Assembly (NCBI GenBank): GCA_038501785.1
Contig: JBAMJR010000009.1
Coordinates: 6,316,001 to 6,380,000 of the forward strand
Reading direction: 5' to 3'
DNA: 64,000 nucleotides
From: Myoxocephalus aenaeus
Lineage: Eukaryota > Chordata > Actinopteri > Perciformes > Cottidae
Each line of letters opens with the position of its first letter. Position 1 is the stretch's first letter. Shown piece by piece: positions 34,521 through 47,380 of the stretch. The notes under the pieces were generated by a model. The model was not told the origin of the DNA, made no database searches, and worked only from the letters and a program-made list of their open reading frames with translations. The position numbers were made by a program, and so were the translations under genes.

Positions 34521-34949
34521 GACCAGGTCCACGTCAGGTCAACCGGGTTTACACTGAACCAAAACGTCATGGGACTTAATAATGATAATAACGATAATAA
34601 TGAATTGCAGATTTCTTTTTGGACAAAGTGTTTTTATTTATAATTCTTTTTCCCTTGCTTAAAGAACTGTATGTATGTGTATCTACCGTAGATAATACTG
34701 GCAGGATAATCTCACGATGCAGTTTTCATAATAGCCCGTGCCCACATGGAAATAACGTTAATTAGGCCGGCACGACCTCTGGTCTCATTAGAAAGTCACA
34801 GTGGACGTCTCCATCAGAGCTGGATCAGGAGACTCCCTCCCCCCGTCACCCCCTGAATAACCCCGTCCCTCCTGACGGGTCTCTGTCAGTCCCCAGATAC
34901 TGAAAGTGCTTCATCAGAGTGGTCAGCTCAGTGTCTCTAATCCCCGCAG
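34521..34949. other. Unique sequence upstream of the CpG-rich patch
   Basis: Shifts from AT-rich (34560-34690) to GC-moderate (34740-34949). It ends in a pyrimidine run and CAG (CTCTAATCCCCGCAG), which could be a splice acceptor. No other signal. Confidence 0.4.
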
Positions 34950-35103
34950 TGAGTGGGAGAAGCTAACGGAGCTAACTCTGTGATCCGGGATTACTGTAGG
35001 CCATGGGCATCGCAGCCTCCCTCCAAAGCCCTGATCCCTCTCCTCTCCCGCCGCACAGCGCCCGGCCCCGTCGCTCTCGACGCTGCCGCCGGTCAGCCTG
35101 CAG
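34950..35103 (+). other. Candidate exon (possible first coding exon) at a CpG-dense patch
   Basis: The ATG at 35003 has a strong start context (GGCCATGGG: purine at -3 and G at +4) and an in-frame stop just upstream. From it 33 codons stay open, encoding Ser/Pro/Arg-rich sequence beginning MGIAASLQSPDPSPLP, up to a consensus splice donor CAG|GTAAGT at 35104. A possible acceptor CCCCGCAG ends at 34949, which would allow an internal exon instead. A second frame (from 34953) is also open to the same donor. About 20 CpG lie in 35008-35170, far above the background here. No protein family is recognised. It could be a first exon with promoter, or a chance GC-rich patch. Confidence 0.3.
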
Positions 35104-36055
35104 GTAAGTCACCCGTGGACAGCAAAGCGACGCCGCTAAGCTCGCCGGTCGCGCAAAACCCCGGTGAAAGGGTGTATATATATTTATAGAGAGGATTTAT
35201 GGCTGCGTAGACATCGATCTTTGCTGGATTCATCATACATGTGCGATTTGAAGTGGATCATTGCAATGAAAATGCACCTGTTGTCGAACAGAGTCACAGT
35301 AAGTGGAGGAAGCATGCAACGTGGAGTCACAACTGACCACTCTCAGTGACGGGTTATCTGTACCGTGGCGGCTGCACATTCTGCAGCTCCTGCACTTTGA
35401 AGTGGATGCAGCAGATTTGAACGTTGTACTAAAGAACTGGAACCAGGCCGGGCATCGTCCCTCATGTGGAAATCACTTTGTTATTGGCCAAATTAAAGTC
35501 TAATTAATTGTATTGATTGGGGTTGATTAATGGTGTTCCATTGGCTGCAAAATCCAGACTCATTTTGAAAATATAACCCGAAGTGGCAACATTATGGTTG
35601 TATTGAATTATGCAAGGAGATCAATAATATATTAAACTATTAGTGTATGCTACCTTTGACTTTATAGAAGAACCCATTTTATAGCCAGTGTGGGAAAGCA
35701 AACACTATGTTGCTAATAAAATGAAACAATAACCAACAATAGTAAAGTAATAATATTACTTTATTATTATATAGTAATAGTGTTACAACTCCAAAAAAAT
35801 AAGAAATAAAAGAAACAACATGATGCACACAGTTGGTGCTGCCGTAGTTGCACGGCTTGGTTCAATGGTATTGATGACATCATGTTACAGTTTGCAACTA
35901 TAACATAATCCATCAGATGAGAGGTCCAGTTGGGTTTTTTCAAAGCTGATTTCAGTCAGAATCTCTGAACACAAACTGGTCCGAATCAGGTTAGCCGATA
36001 AGATACCATGGCGATCACCTTTTGTGACATTTAAAACTCTGGCTATAGATAGACA

Positions 36056-36058
<3 letters not shown>
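35104..36058. other. Possible intron start, otherwise nothing recognised
   Basis: CpG density falls after about 35170 and the DNA turns AT-rich. No second exon with matching phase was found before the AT tract. Confidence 0.4.

Positions 36059-36099
<41 letters not shown>
36059..36099. repeat. (AT)n microsatellite, 41 bp
   Basis: A pure AT tract. The Tyr-Ile frame on the minus strand across it is an artefact. Confidence 0.96.
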
Positions 36100-36103
<4 letters not shown>

Positions 36104-36140
36104 TCACTGATCCTTGAATGCAACCAAGCTTCCTCTGTAA

Positions 36141-36169
36141 ATGGAGCTTTGATGGAGCTTTGATGGAGC
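36141..36169 (+). repeat. Short tandem repeat, 11-bp unit
   Basis: ATGGAGCTTTG is repeated twice with a partial third copy (ATGGAGC). Confidence 0.85.
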
Positions 36170-36973
36170 ATAATTTGCTTAAAGCATGTTTTTCTGGTCG
36201 TCCATACAGTGGGGACGCTGCGATCATTGCGCAACAGTTTGTGCCAACCGTTGTATGATGAAGGGCAACTAAATCTTATGAATTGATATTACGCAAGCAA
36301 CGACACGAGTCATTCCAAATATATAAAAAAATACCGGGGGTTCGGAATAATCTTTTCTTTTATCCCACCAAGCGTGTTTTGCAGTTGATGGAAGAAGACT
36401 GTCAGCGGGTTCCTCTGCAGCGGAGAATGACTTGAGTTATATAATTGGTTCATGTAATCCAAGTTCGTGCAGTGAATCGTTCCCCCCAGCTAGCGTGTAC
36501 GATGGTGTGGCATGACTCAATGCCAGGTTGTTGTTTTTTTTTTCTTCTTTTCTTTCTGGGCACATAACACTGTTTGCCCCATTTCCACATGCAGAAACGC
36601 CACAACAGTTGGATTTGCATGCGTACGAGTCGCGTGTGTGTGTGTGTGCGTATACCCTTTTGTGGATTTACATGGCTCGCCCGGGGTGTGTGTGTGTGAA
36701 ACGAAGCTCCACATATTATGATGCCATAAATCTGCTCAGTGCCTTTTATTTTTTTTTCACAGGCAACAAAAGGGTTGATTTATGCCGACATAATTGCCAA
36801 CGGCGTAAACTACTTGAAGAACCCGAAGATCACTAAATCTTGCATGGAGCCATTAACCATCTCTCAGCATCCATGCCGCCGCGCTAATTCCGCTTCTTAG
36901 TCACAGGCGATAAGAGGAACACGAAACCGTCTGCTAGTGTGAGCTTTCAGCGCACCGAGCCTCCGACACGGGC

Positions 36974-36975
<2 letters not shown>
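36170..36975. other. Unique sequence with short TG runs
   Basis: Contains two short TG runs (about 36634-36652 and 36683-36700) and poly-T stretches. No exon recognised. Confidence 0.5.

Positions 36976-37023
<48 letters not shown>
36976..37023. repeat. (CA)n microsatellite, one interruption
   Basis: A CA run with a single G change (ACGCAC) near its right end. It is complementary in sense to the TG tract at 37401-37474. Confidence 0.95.
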
Positions 37024-37398
37024 CCATCGCACACTATCATTATTCCACTTCGTTTGAAATGAAGCGCCTGGCCTCAGCTGTTTGTTTAGGACACAGCTCA
37101 AAACCTTTTTGAACGCCATCATTGGAGTTCTGAAGGAATGGCCAACGCTTTGAATGTCTGAAAGCTCCAGAATAAACTTGAGTTTTTTCAGAGCGTTTGA
37201 TTTAGAAAATAAATAAAATGCTTTTGAAGAACATTGCTCAACAATGGCTTTAAGATGACTGGCTTCAATCACTTCAGAAAGAAAGAAAGTTCAACGTTTT
37301 GGTCAATACATTTAATTCACTTTCTTTCCGACAGCGGAATGTTTCTCACCCTTTTATAGGCAAACAGAAAGGGAAGAATGATACAAGTGAGATCTTGT

Positions 37399-37400
<2 letters not shown>
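37024..37400. other. Spacer between the CA and TG tracts
   Basis: No gene or repeat recognised. The long minus-strand frame that spans it is carried by the CA tract. Confidence 0.5.

Positions 37401-37474
<74 letters not shown>
37401..37474. repeat. (TG)37 microsatellite
   Basis: The longest uninterrupted dinucleotide tract in the window. Confidence 0.97.
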
Positions 37475-37475
<1 letters not shown>

Positions 37476-37773
37476 CGTGCAGGGCAGTCTGTTGTGTGAG
37501 GCTCTTGTGAGTGTGCATCTATGTCGTGTTTGAGGAGTGTTTTTTTTTTTTTCGTTTGTTGTTTGAGAGTTGGAAGAAATGGGAGAAGAAGAAAAGAGAA
37601 AAATAATGAAAGGAAAGGGAGGAATACAAATAGTTTTCCTGGCAGGTGTAACTAATGCTGTTTCATGGTCTAACCATGTATTTTGTATTGATTATTATTA
37701 TTATTATAATTGTGATTTTATTATGTAAAAAAATTATAATCTCAAGACATATTCATTAATTTATTTCAGGCTA

Positions 37774-37784
37774 AAAATAAATAA

Positions 37785-37876
<92 letters not shown>
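37774..37876. repeat. Compound (AAAT)n-(AT)n-(AAAT)n-(AT)n microsatellite
   Basis: Two AAAT blocks alternate with two AT blocks, the second AT block longer. The alternation suggests duplication of an AAAT-AT module. Confidence 0.93.
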
Positions 37877-37877
<1 letters not shown>

Positions 37878-40058
37878 ATTGCAGCTCTCTTTCAAAAGAG
37901 TGTAAATGTTTTAACAGGGATATTTATACATCTGGCATTTCCTAAAGCTATTAATCATTTCATACCACAACATTACCAAAACAAATCGTCTGCTTTGTTT
38001 CTAACATCTGTCGTTTTTTTTCCCCCTCTTTTATTTTTTGAAACATTCACAGCGGTAAAAGGTTAAACAACTTAAAATGCAACAAATAACCAGAGACCTT
38101 GACATTTAGGTTTCTTTTCTTAACACTTGTTATTTTTGGTGTGCATGTGCGACGCTGAAAGTGAATTGTTAACACTGTTTGTCTCCCCCATTCAGCGAGG
38201 CAGAATAATGCTTTTCCCATACCCCAACAAAAGGAAAAAAAAATGATCAAAAATGTCAAGGTATCACTTTCACAGAGGGAACCGTTGGAGAAAACCTGCT
38301 TCCTGAAGCACCTAAAGCCGGCCAGCATGTCCGCCTGAGCGACTCATCCCTCTTTACGGGGAGGCCGTGTTTGGGGGACGGCTCCCCGCTCCCTGAATGT
38401 GGAACAGCAAGCCTAATATTTCGCTGATTGCTTTTATTTGGGGAGATGGGCCTGAAAACAGAGTGCTTTGCTTTCAGCTCGCGGCACTTTACCACCTACT
38501 TGAATCATCCGTTCCCATCTGTGAGCCTCATATTATAGGACAAACCTGTGTGTGACTGCTCCACATGGGTATTTATATACACCAGAGAGAGAGACCTGAT
38601 GGATGAATTTCAGATGTGCTTCCCAGGAGTCCGAAAAGGGGGAGGTGTCCATTGCCGCACTGGGGAGGAAAAATGCTCTGCGCGGGCCCCCGGGGGAATA
38701 AACTAGGTGCCCGAGCCGCAGTTTCCATTCGTTACCTCACCTCAAAGCGGTGCTGCTGTTCCAACAGCCTCCCCTGCACATTTTGCATGGAAAGGAGCAA
38801 ATGCGTTGACACTGTAAAAAAAAAAGAAAAGTGCATGTTTGAGCACACGTGAATGAGAGGACTCGACAGCTGCAGACAATTATTTTCCCATCACATGAGG
38901 CTATAAAAGTGCGCTGCGGCTGAAAAAATATACAATTCATTTATCCCCCACACAACATAGACTTTGATTTGTTTCAGCGCCATGCACACTTTGAGCTGCT
39001 TCATCTGCTATTCCCCTGGAGAAAAACGAAATACAGAAGAAGCTTAAATGACCACAACACATCTGTAAATGAATGATTAAAGTGTTCAAGTTAAAGCAAA
39101 AGGATGCTACAGTTCTCACCCTCTTTATACGCCTGTCCCTTTCTTTTGGGACTCCTCACTTGTCTCTCCTACTCAATAATCATTACAACATGACTGTGCT
39201 AAGTGTTTGTTAAATTGAGCCTATATAAACCAGATAACATATACATTTATGTGGTAATGACATAGTTTGAATTGGAACAGCATGGGGTCATAATGATCAT
39301 CGTATCCTGGGCACAGTGGGCAGCACCTGCTCTTCCTCTCTCACCTCCATCATCTCCTCTAATTTCTCTGTCTTCTCATCTTGTCCCGTATCTCTTCCCT
39401 CCCCAAAGCTTCGTCTTTTCATTTAATTTTTTTCTGTTCTCAGTGGTGTAAGTGAACACATTTAGGCTACACGGAGGGGAAACTAACCAACTGGCATGGC
39501 CGGCCATTGTTTAATGTAGCGCAACCACACAGGACCTATTGTTCAGATGATGTCCGTCTGGGGATGAGTGGCATTCAAGGACAGTCAAACTTCCCCGCGC
39601 ATCGCAGTGAGGGCGATCGGGTGAGCATTTGCGCTGTCCCGTGTTTTTGTCGCACAAAAGTTATAAAGTTAGAAGGTTTCAGAACCTCAACGGCGGGGAC
39701 GGTCACGCTAAGCCAGTTCAAAATGAGACCAAACTGTTCCGTGGATGTCAGTTTTTGAGCCACGACAAAGGCCGAAATGTGGCATATAAAAAGGTAAGGA
39801 GGTGAGGCAGTGGTCAATAACAGTCATAAAAATATTTCACCACAAACACAAGGAGGTCTTTGAGCATACATTAATAAATGAGCACAGGAAATATCATGCT
39901 GGAACCCTCAATAGCTAGAATACACGGTGCTAAAGAAAAAAACTATCTTATCTTGGTCTACGGCTTTAAGCAAAATTCAACAATGTATGTAAATGTATAA
40001 TAATATAATACATTCCTTTGTATAATATTTGTAGATGTATGGGAGGGGTAATTAACAC
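37877..40058. other. Unique sequence, no gene seen
   Basis: No exon found. The stretches at 38250-38500 and 38600-38900 are repeat-free and GC-moderate, possibly conserved non-coding, without proof. Confidence 0.45.
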
Positions 40059-40245
40059 TGTGTATGTAGGTATGTGTGTATATATATGTGTACATGTATG
40101 TATGAGGGTGTGTATGTGCGTATATACATATGTGTGTGTATATGCAGGTATACCCCTATGTATTGCTATTTTTATTTGTATGATTATGTGCATGTGTATC
40201 TTTATGTACATGTATTGTACAATATTTTTTATATGCATATCTAGA
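40059..40245. repeat. Imperfect TGTATG/TATG low-complexity tract
   Basis: Overlapping TGTATG, GTGTGTATAT and TATGTGCAT phrases form an impure purine-pyrimidine alternating tract of nearly 190 bp, ending in a possible AATAAA signal at 40250. Confidence 0.75.
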
Positions 40246-40750
40246 AAATCAATAAAAATGTGGAAAAAAAAAGTGAAAAGCCAAGATCATATCTAAGTGA
40301 TGAAAATAAGGTAAATACAAGAAAAGAAACCACCTGCGAGCTAACCCGCCTTGAGCTTTATTTTGTACTTTGTTTGATGATTTAGCAAAACCATAATGGA
40401 TCCACAGTGGACATGGTGCTCCCCTAATGTACAATAAAAGTAGTTCTCCACACCTAAGACTAAATTCACTCCGGCTTAGGGGCACCAGATTGCATTATAT
40501 TATTATTAGCTTCCATTACTGTACCGGAGTTGTGCAATTTCCTCAGCTCATAAACATGAATGTTAGTAAGTCTAATAAAATTAAAACATGATAACACTGG
40601 CGTTACACTGTTTTCATGTAACAGGGGTGCCATAATAATTAATTACAGGTGTTGATGCATATCTGAAATTAAAAACCGACAAAAAGAAGCATTTGTCATT
40701 AAGTTGAGGTCTTTTTTTCTTTGTTTCTTTGTTTCTTTCCATTGCCAGTA
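40246..40750. other. Unique sequence, no gene seen
   Basis: AT-rich with a TTTC/TTTG run at 40708-40738. Nothing else recognised. Confidence 0.5.
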
Positions 40751-41136
40751 AAGGAGAACTCCACCAATTTTACACATTAGTGGGAAATTAGTGGGATCCT
40801 TTGCAAAAATGCATTATAATATTTATAAGTATGTTTTATTTTTGCATAATCACCTGTAAATAGTTTCCGTTAGCTGAAAGCTTATCTTTTATTGTGTCTA
40901 GTATCTACATACGGAGCGGGTCCTCTTCACGGAGTCCATCATAATCTACTGCCATGTTTCTACGGTAGCCCAAAACGGACAAACCAAACACTGGCTCTAG
41001 AGAGGCCCTTTTGCTTCTTCAGGTTTTTGCACCGGCCACCATTGTTCTCCAACACGCTTGGCACGAGTTTCAGTTTGTTGCAATTTGTAACCTCATTACT
41101 AGATGCTTCGAAATCCTACACACTGGCCCTTTTTAA
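40751..41136 (+). repeat. Teleost dispersed repeat (GAGAACTCCACC to CCTACACACTGGCCC)
   Basis: It starts AAGGAGAACTCCACCAATTT, passes through GTCCTCTTCACGGAGTCC (40919-40936) and GGACAAACCAAACACTGGC (40977-40995), and ends AAATCCTACACACTGGCCC (41110-41128). I recall this whole order from a repeat family common in percomorphs, often with a CACTAGATG phrase before the end (here ACTAGATG at 41097-41104). No TIRs seen; the class is unknown to me. Confidence 0.7.
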
Positions 41137-42235
41137 GTCTGGGAAAAAAATGAAGCGAGTTTTCTTCCAGAAAAACCTACATTACAAACTGAGGGTTGTG
41201 GACCTTGAAAGATTTGGCCATTAACTAATGGGAGATGCTGTTGTGTTGCCTGGTGGGACTTTTTGTATCCAGACTCAGGATTACTTGGCCTCTGCTGCAA
41301 CAATTTGGACGACTCGTGTACTATTAGTCCACAAGCACCACTGACTGTTCTTTTTCTAAAAATCTCTCATGTAACCCTCTGAAACTCATGTGTCGCAGAA
41401 ACGTTCAAAGTAGACATTTAGTTTTTTACATTACATGCATTCTGTATGCCATTATAAGACTCATTATCACATCAAGAATTTTGCAAACATATATACGTGT
41501 GTTCGACACTGATGAGTGATTGTTTTTACTTAATTCAATATTTTGTTCCATCCATCTATTAACTATAAAACGGTGATCATTTTAATATTGTGAAAACAAT
41601 ACTCTGTTATACCAAAGAGGTCTGGCCTTTTGCCTGATACGAGATGAGGGTGTTTATCCTCATGTTTGCTGCCCCGCTACTGAACCTAGTTTTAATGATG
41701 TCGCTGCAGTCTGAGATCTCCACACTTAACTTTGGCGAGTGCAATATTATCATAAATGATACAACACGTGCCCCAATTTTTGCTTGCAAAAATGGAACAA
41801 AGAATCATAAGCATAAGTGAATAATAGCAGGGCATTTATACTGGACCACGTGGAGCTGGAGCTGGAGAGAATATACCTGCAAAGAACTACAGACGCAGTA
41901 CTTTATTATCCCAAATAACAATGCTTCATATAATAATTCATCTGCATCATCCGAGTGTGGGAGGAAACGTATATTTCGGTCTTGTGCAGCATTATGCTCT
42001 ATTATTGCATTGCTGTTAGAAGGGAAATAGAATGTATTATTCCAATTGTACTATTATTGCTATTTTTTTATGTGGTGCTTTTTTCTTCTTATACTTTTCC
42101 TGCTTGGCTCTTTTGCAATTATTGTCTGTGTTATGTTTTTAGTTCTCACCGAACTAGTGCGGACAAAACAAAGTCACTAAAACAAAATGTGCTTACAAAG
42201 CGGCGAAAATGACTGCGTCCACCCGGATGTCGTGA

Positions 42236-42258
42236 TTATATATATATATATATATATA
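42236..42258. repeat. (TA)n microsatellite, 23 bp
   Basis: A short pure TA tract. Confidence 0.9.
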
Positions 42259-42626
42259 CACTCCCGGGAATGGATGCAGATTGTAACCGTTCTCACTGAA
42301 GACAAATGCCAGATATTAGTGGGTGTTAGTATTTTTTATTTTTTTTAATTCAGTAGGAAAGAGGCTTAAAAAATAGCAACTTCTTGACTGTCTTTGGATG
42401 CAATTGTGAACCATCTACTGCACCAGTCCTCCCAGTGGGACTCTCCAGTCTCCACTGGATTACATCATGTGATCCTCTCATAGTTGGGTTTTCTATCGGT
42501 GAATAATTTAATATGTATCCATAATTCTACCATTGAATCAGATGATACAGTTAACCCACAGCCTAAGAACTCATGGAAACTGTTGTCTGGATTTAACTGT
42601 ACTGTAGCTCGTCCATCTTTCACTCA

Positions 42627-42632
<6 letters not shown>

Positions 42633-42664
<32 letters not shown>
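42633..42664. repeat. (CA)16 microsatellite
   Basis: A pure CA tract preceded by a CACTCACTCTCT run. Confidence 0.95.
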
Positions 42665-42667
<3 letters not shown>

Positions 42668-43655
42668 CTCTCCTTCACTGCGAGGTCACAGCAAAGGACA
42701 AACCGAGGCCCATTACCCAAACTTCACTTTCCAGACAGCAAAAGTGTTGAACACCATGCAGGCAGTGTCTCTCCTCCCAAAATGTATTAGCAAAATCAAG
42801 AGCTGTAAAATAGTTTACAGCAGGCACCCAGGCATGTTTATTGTTGATCGGCGCTGCCAAGCACTACAGAGAGATATATATTATGAGCCTGTCAAAACAC
42901 TCGCACTTCATAGTCCCAGACTATGTCTACAAGCGTGAGTGACTTTAACATCAGATGGTTGGCAGTCGTGGAATAAAGAGGTGAGGACACCGGGTGCGTC
43001 TACGCGAGGCGTGACCTCTGGGTATGAACCGCTGATCTATTTTCAAAGTTAAGCACATTTCTAACACGCCGCACGCGTTCACACACAGGTGGAATAACTG
43101 TGTTTAAATGACATTTCAAAACACAGATTTTTCATTGTGTGGGTATTCCATGACAGGTTATCAGGGCAATTATAGGTCAAATAAGTATTATAATTAATAG
43201 GGAGGTGAGGTTATAATAAAAATAACTCTTCAGAGTCTATCCTCACTAAGAGAACTACTCGACGTGCAACGTGCACTCTTTAATGGCGTGTCTGTGGTGT
43301 TGAGGTCGATCAAACCTTGGACCTTGAAAAAATAATTATGACTAAAATATTTGAGAATATCCATTTTCTTCTCAAAAAACTGTGCGGTTTCCCTTATAAA
43401 TGTTGTACTTTGATCTCAGATTCTCTCCCAATATATACCCCCCTTCCTCCCTATTCCCTGACTTTTTTGTTTGATACCTCCAATGGCCAAATACGGCATT
43501 GTAATATTTTGAGTAGGTTACTCAATAATAGATTGTAAGAATAGAAATAGAAGGCAAGTCTTACACAATTATATATTTTTTTTAATAACGGCCTCTTTTA
43601 CTTGTGCCGACACACTTGCATGTCTACTTGTGTATCAGGGATCTGTGCTCTACAT

Positions 43656-44289
43656 CAGCGGTCCCCAACCTTTTTTGAGCCACGGAGCGGTTTTGTGTCA
43701 GACAATATTTTCACGGACCGGCCTTCACGGTGTGGGCGAAAAATATGACGTAAATGATACGACCGGCATAAAGACAATTATAAAGATACAACTCACCATT
43801 ACGCCAAATTAGTGAGAGCCCTGAGCTTGTTTCTCGCCGGTCCCATCTCGGGGTGACGGGAGAAAAAGACCCCCCCCCCCCCCCCGTGTTCATGTCCAGT
43901 CTACTGACTCTACTCCGTAACTTAAACCTTTATGTGCACTCTGTAACTTCATTAAAACCCCCTTCACAAAGACAGGATGTTGACATGGAGGCAGGGTGTC
44001 AGAGATTTTTAGGTGATCTCAGGATACTCTGCCTTGATTTTAATCCAGAACACCGAGTTGAAACGGACTTTTAAGTTTCATTTTTGGGGAAACGTATCAC
44101 GGAACCTCTTGACATGTGTCAAGATGTTACGTTTGAGGCTACGCACAGACGGATGTATCCGGTCATTTTTCAAAATAAAACATTTTTCCGACTTTTCTTT
44201 TTCTTTTTCAGAAATTCTTTCTCTGCGGCCCGGTACCAAGGGACCCACGGACCGGTACCGGGCCGCGGCCCAGGGGTTGGGGACCGCTG
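43656..44289. mobile_element. Non-autonomous hAT transposon, perfect 15-bp TIRs and 8-bp target duplication
   Basis: The left terminus CAGCGGTCCCCAACC is repeated exactly in reverse complement at the right end (GGTTGGGGACCGCTG). CTCTACAT flanks both sides (43648-43655 and 44290-44297), an 8-bp hAT-type duplication. Subterminal repeats of GACCGG/CCGGTACC and GGGCCGCGGCC occur. The CAGNGGTCCCCAACC terminus is known from vertebrate Charlie-type hATs. The 634 bp hold no transposase. A C-rich run (43870-43885, 16 C) lies inside. Confidence 0.93.
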
Positions 44290-44297
44290 CTCTACAT

Positions 44298-47200
44298 TAC
44301 TTCCATATTTGTCAGAACTCTCCAAATTAGACAAGTCTAGAATACCACCTCGCCGTTTGCCCCAAATCGCCGATCCTTTCTGCCGTTCTCATATCTCACC
44401 GCCTTGAGCCGAACCACCTCTGATGTGTTGATGCATCTTTACGTCCAGCTTGATGTGTGACGTGTGAGGAATACTGGAGCAGCAAAGGTCTTTGAAGACA
44501 TAGTTTAGAGATCCAGTTTGCTGCCTATGCATATGCAAGCAAAGCAGCCAACGCTGCAAGAAGCTCATTTGAACACATGCATAATTGAAGCGAGGCCTCT
44601 CTTTTCATATGCTGCTGTTTGTTCCGCCGTGCAGAAGGAAGCCCGCCAGCACCGACACAGCTGTCTGTCTCAGGTGGATTTTTGTTCTTTTTTTTTTCCT
44701 GTGTGGTGACCTCACTGACTCATCAAGAGCTCAGAATAGCTGCTCCCATACATATACACATCGGCAGTGTGATGGTAATGTGCCTGTGACAGATTCAGTG
44801 GTGTAATGTTTGCTTTAGAAAGGCCGCCTGTATCTCAAAACCTGCACAGCAATAAAGCGTACTATGATGCATTGCTCCATTGCAAATACCATATTTAATT
44901 AAAAGGTTTATATCACCAGTGGGAAACAAATTTGCTCTTTTTTTTAATGACATATGGCTATACAATAATCGTAAAGCTGCCGAGATTTAATTTCCAGTAA
45001 TAACACTGCCTGAGGAAACTAATGTTGAGAAATTGACGTTTGCGAGGAAGGCATGCTGAAGTACGCTGCTGATGCTTTTATACTGCTGATGCTTTTATAC
45101 TGCTGATGTTAGCTTTGGGAAAAATGCTCTGCTCCAACAGCAATTTATCAAATGGTGCGTCACGATGGCGCGTCAATTTCTTTTTTTTCAATGACACATG
45201 TCACCGTGACTCCCGTGTCCTGACCTACGGAGGCGATGTAGATACAGTTAAAGTCTCGCAAGCTATTTTGGTGAAGTGCTGCTATATGATGATAATAGCT
45301 GTCATCATCATCTCACTCATGTCATTATTATCCCATAACCCTCACATCATTGGCTCCACAAGTCTCTGTCTAGCCAGCAGCTTATGAGAGCACATGGACT
45401 CCCCGTCTCTTTTTAATCATTTTCTAGCTTGTATTTTATCTATCAATACGGTCATATCTTCACACAAACTAGTATCACAGACGCCTCATCTTGCAAGGTG
45501 CTACCTCTTGTGCCTCATGCGAGGATGTTGGATGCTGTTTCTGCTCACCTAGTGATGTCAGTGTGGCCCATTCCTTGCAGGCTGGATGGACCGTTGACCC
45601 CAAGGTATACCCATGCTCTTCAACGTGACGGCCCTGGGAAGCCCCTGCAACCAACCTCCACCGGGATGTTTCAGACTCTCCATCCCTTCTGCTGGCACAA
45701 GAGACCCTCGGTTTCCAACACATCCTCAAACCCAAACAATAAAATAGGTTGTTTGTCAGTGTCTTCCAAAAACAATTGGTATGGGGTCATTTTCTGCTAC
45801 TGCTATAACTATGACTTGGTTCAGGTTTGGGGAATATTGTGATCAGGGTTAGTTTTACAGGTGAAGGTGGCATTTCCTATTGAAAGAGTTAACTATGCCT
45901 CTCAGGCCCTGGTCAGCCTCAGTAATTGTTGTTACTGAGAGTGAAGCGAGTGCCTCGCGTTTTTATGCTTGATATGTCTTGCTTGTTTGGGGGATTGCCC
46001 TGAATGCCTCTGGTTTAAAAAAAAACCTTAAATTCAGGCAGAACGTCAACGTCATTAGTCCTTGTGTTCTCATTGTGGTGAACTTTGCTTGATACCCAGA
46101 GCTATATGCCTTTTCCAACTGCAGAATCTGAACAGAAAACATGCGGCATGGAAGCAAATTAGTGCGATATTTGAGATTTCAGGAAAGTTGAAACTGTACT
46201 ATTAACTGTTAGTTAACGCAAGGTCAAGGTTAATATTAGCACTCATTCAGTGAAAAAAAACAGACGCAGGAAACTTTTCAACCTCTCTGATCTCTAAGGG
46301 TTCTTACATTGCTCTTCACCTGGCCCCTTGCATGGGGACATTTTGCCCTGGGGGAATCCTACCAGGGTCTATGGCCACCAACAACACAGCTCCCAGTGTC
46401 ACATGGACATATAGTACCTAGTAGCTTCACAACCTGAGTACTCCTTTGGACCAATGAGTTTGAAGCCTGACATAACTAGTGCTTGATGATGCTAAAAAGT
46501 ACAATTATGTGCTTTAACTGACTGACTTTTGACAACTTGTAGCTGGAAGGTACTCTACTGGATGCTGTCCTTGAACCAGGAGGCACATTTATAATTAATA
46601 TCCTTGAAAACATCACTGAGAGCGGATGAAGCTCTTACAGGTACGCACACGTTTCCATTTTAAAAAGGAGTATTTAATGTGTAATCTTGTTCAAACTAAT
46701 CATTTCTGTAAACAAGTGCTTGATGGGTAAGCCTCTCTGCAGCTCAAGCACCGTGTCTACCCTTCTATATTTCTATCTCAAGTTGCGAAAAAACAATGTT
46801 GTTTAGTATTTATAGCGTGTCTCAAAATTCCTTTTAATATATTCATCCTGCAGCATATTCTTGCTACTCAAAGAGCCTATCTAATTAATGCAAATTTTCC
46901 CTATCTGAAGCCGTGTTGCCAGAAAGTTGAAAAAGTCAGCTTAGTTATGATACAATCAGCTTTGCTGTAGGATATATGCGTAGGATGCACAGCCAGCACA
47001 ACCTCTCTAAACACAGACATGAGTTGCACTGTTCAAAGAGGATCTCGTTGAACACATTTCATGTGTAATGAGTGCCATACTGTATGCTAATAATGTAATA
47101 ATGTAATAATAATTCTCTGGAAATAGGCGTCTTTTTGACAAACAAGTGTGGGGAAAGAAAAAGACACGTGTGAACAAATGTCAGTAGAACATGGAGAATG

Positions 47201-47380
47201 CACCGATTATGGATATTGAGTCGGAACGCTAATTAAAGGGCCGTTGTTGCCTCTTTTAGCGCCAGTCCAGCAGCAGCTGTTTTCAGTGGAAAGGCTCTGA
47301 TGAAGCCACAGTAAAGTACCCGTTAGCAGACAGAGTTAGCAACGAGCTGGTGAACATAATGGAGCTTGACATTGTCCAGG
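44298..47380. other. Unique sequence, no gene seen
   Basis: A 137-codon plus-strand frame at 45429-45842 has no recognisable domain and is overlapped by a minus-strand frame. A small minisatellite is at 45065-45109. Nothing else recognised. Confidence 0.45.
45065..45109 (+). repeat. 17-bp minisatellite, about 2.6 copies
   Basis: The unit CTGCTGATGCTTTTATA is repeated, with the last copy ending after CTGCTGATG. Confidence 0.85.

Larger units (their letters stand above)
41137..43647. other. Unique sequence with two microsatellites, no gene seen
   Basis: Includes a TA tract at 42236-42258 and a CA tract at 42633-42664. No exon with credible splice sites. Confidence 0.5.

Noticed and set aside
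45429..45842. 137-codon plus-strand frame
   Set aside because: No domain, and a minus-strand frame overlaps it. The composition is that of unique non-coding DNA.
46001..47100. CRISPR-like or satellite array
   Set aside because: No regularly spaced exact repeats. Only short AATAATGT-type runs are present.
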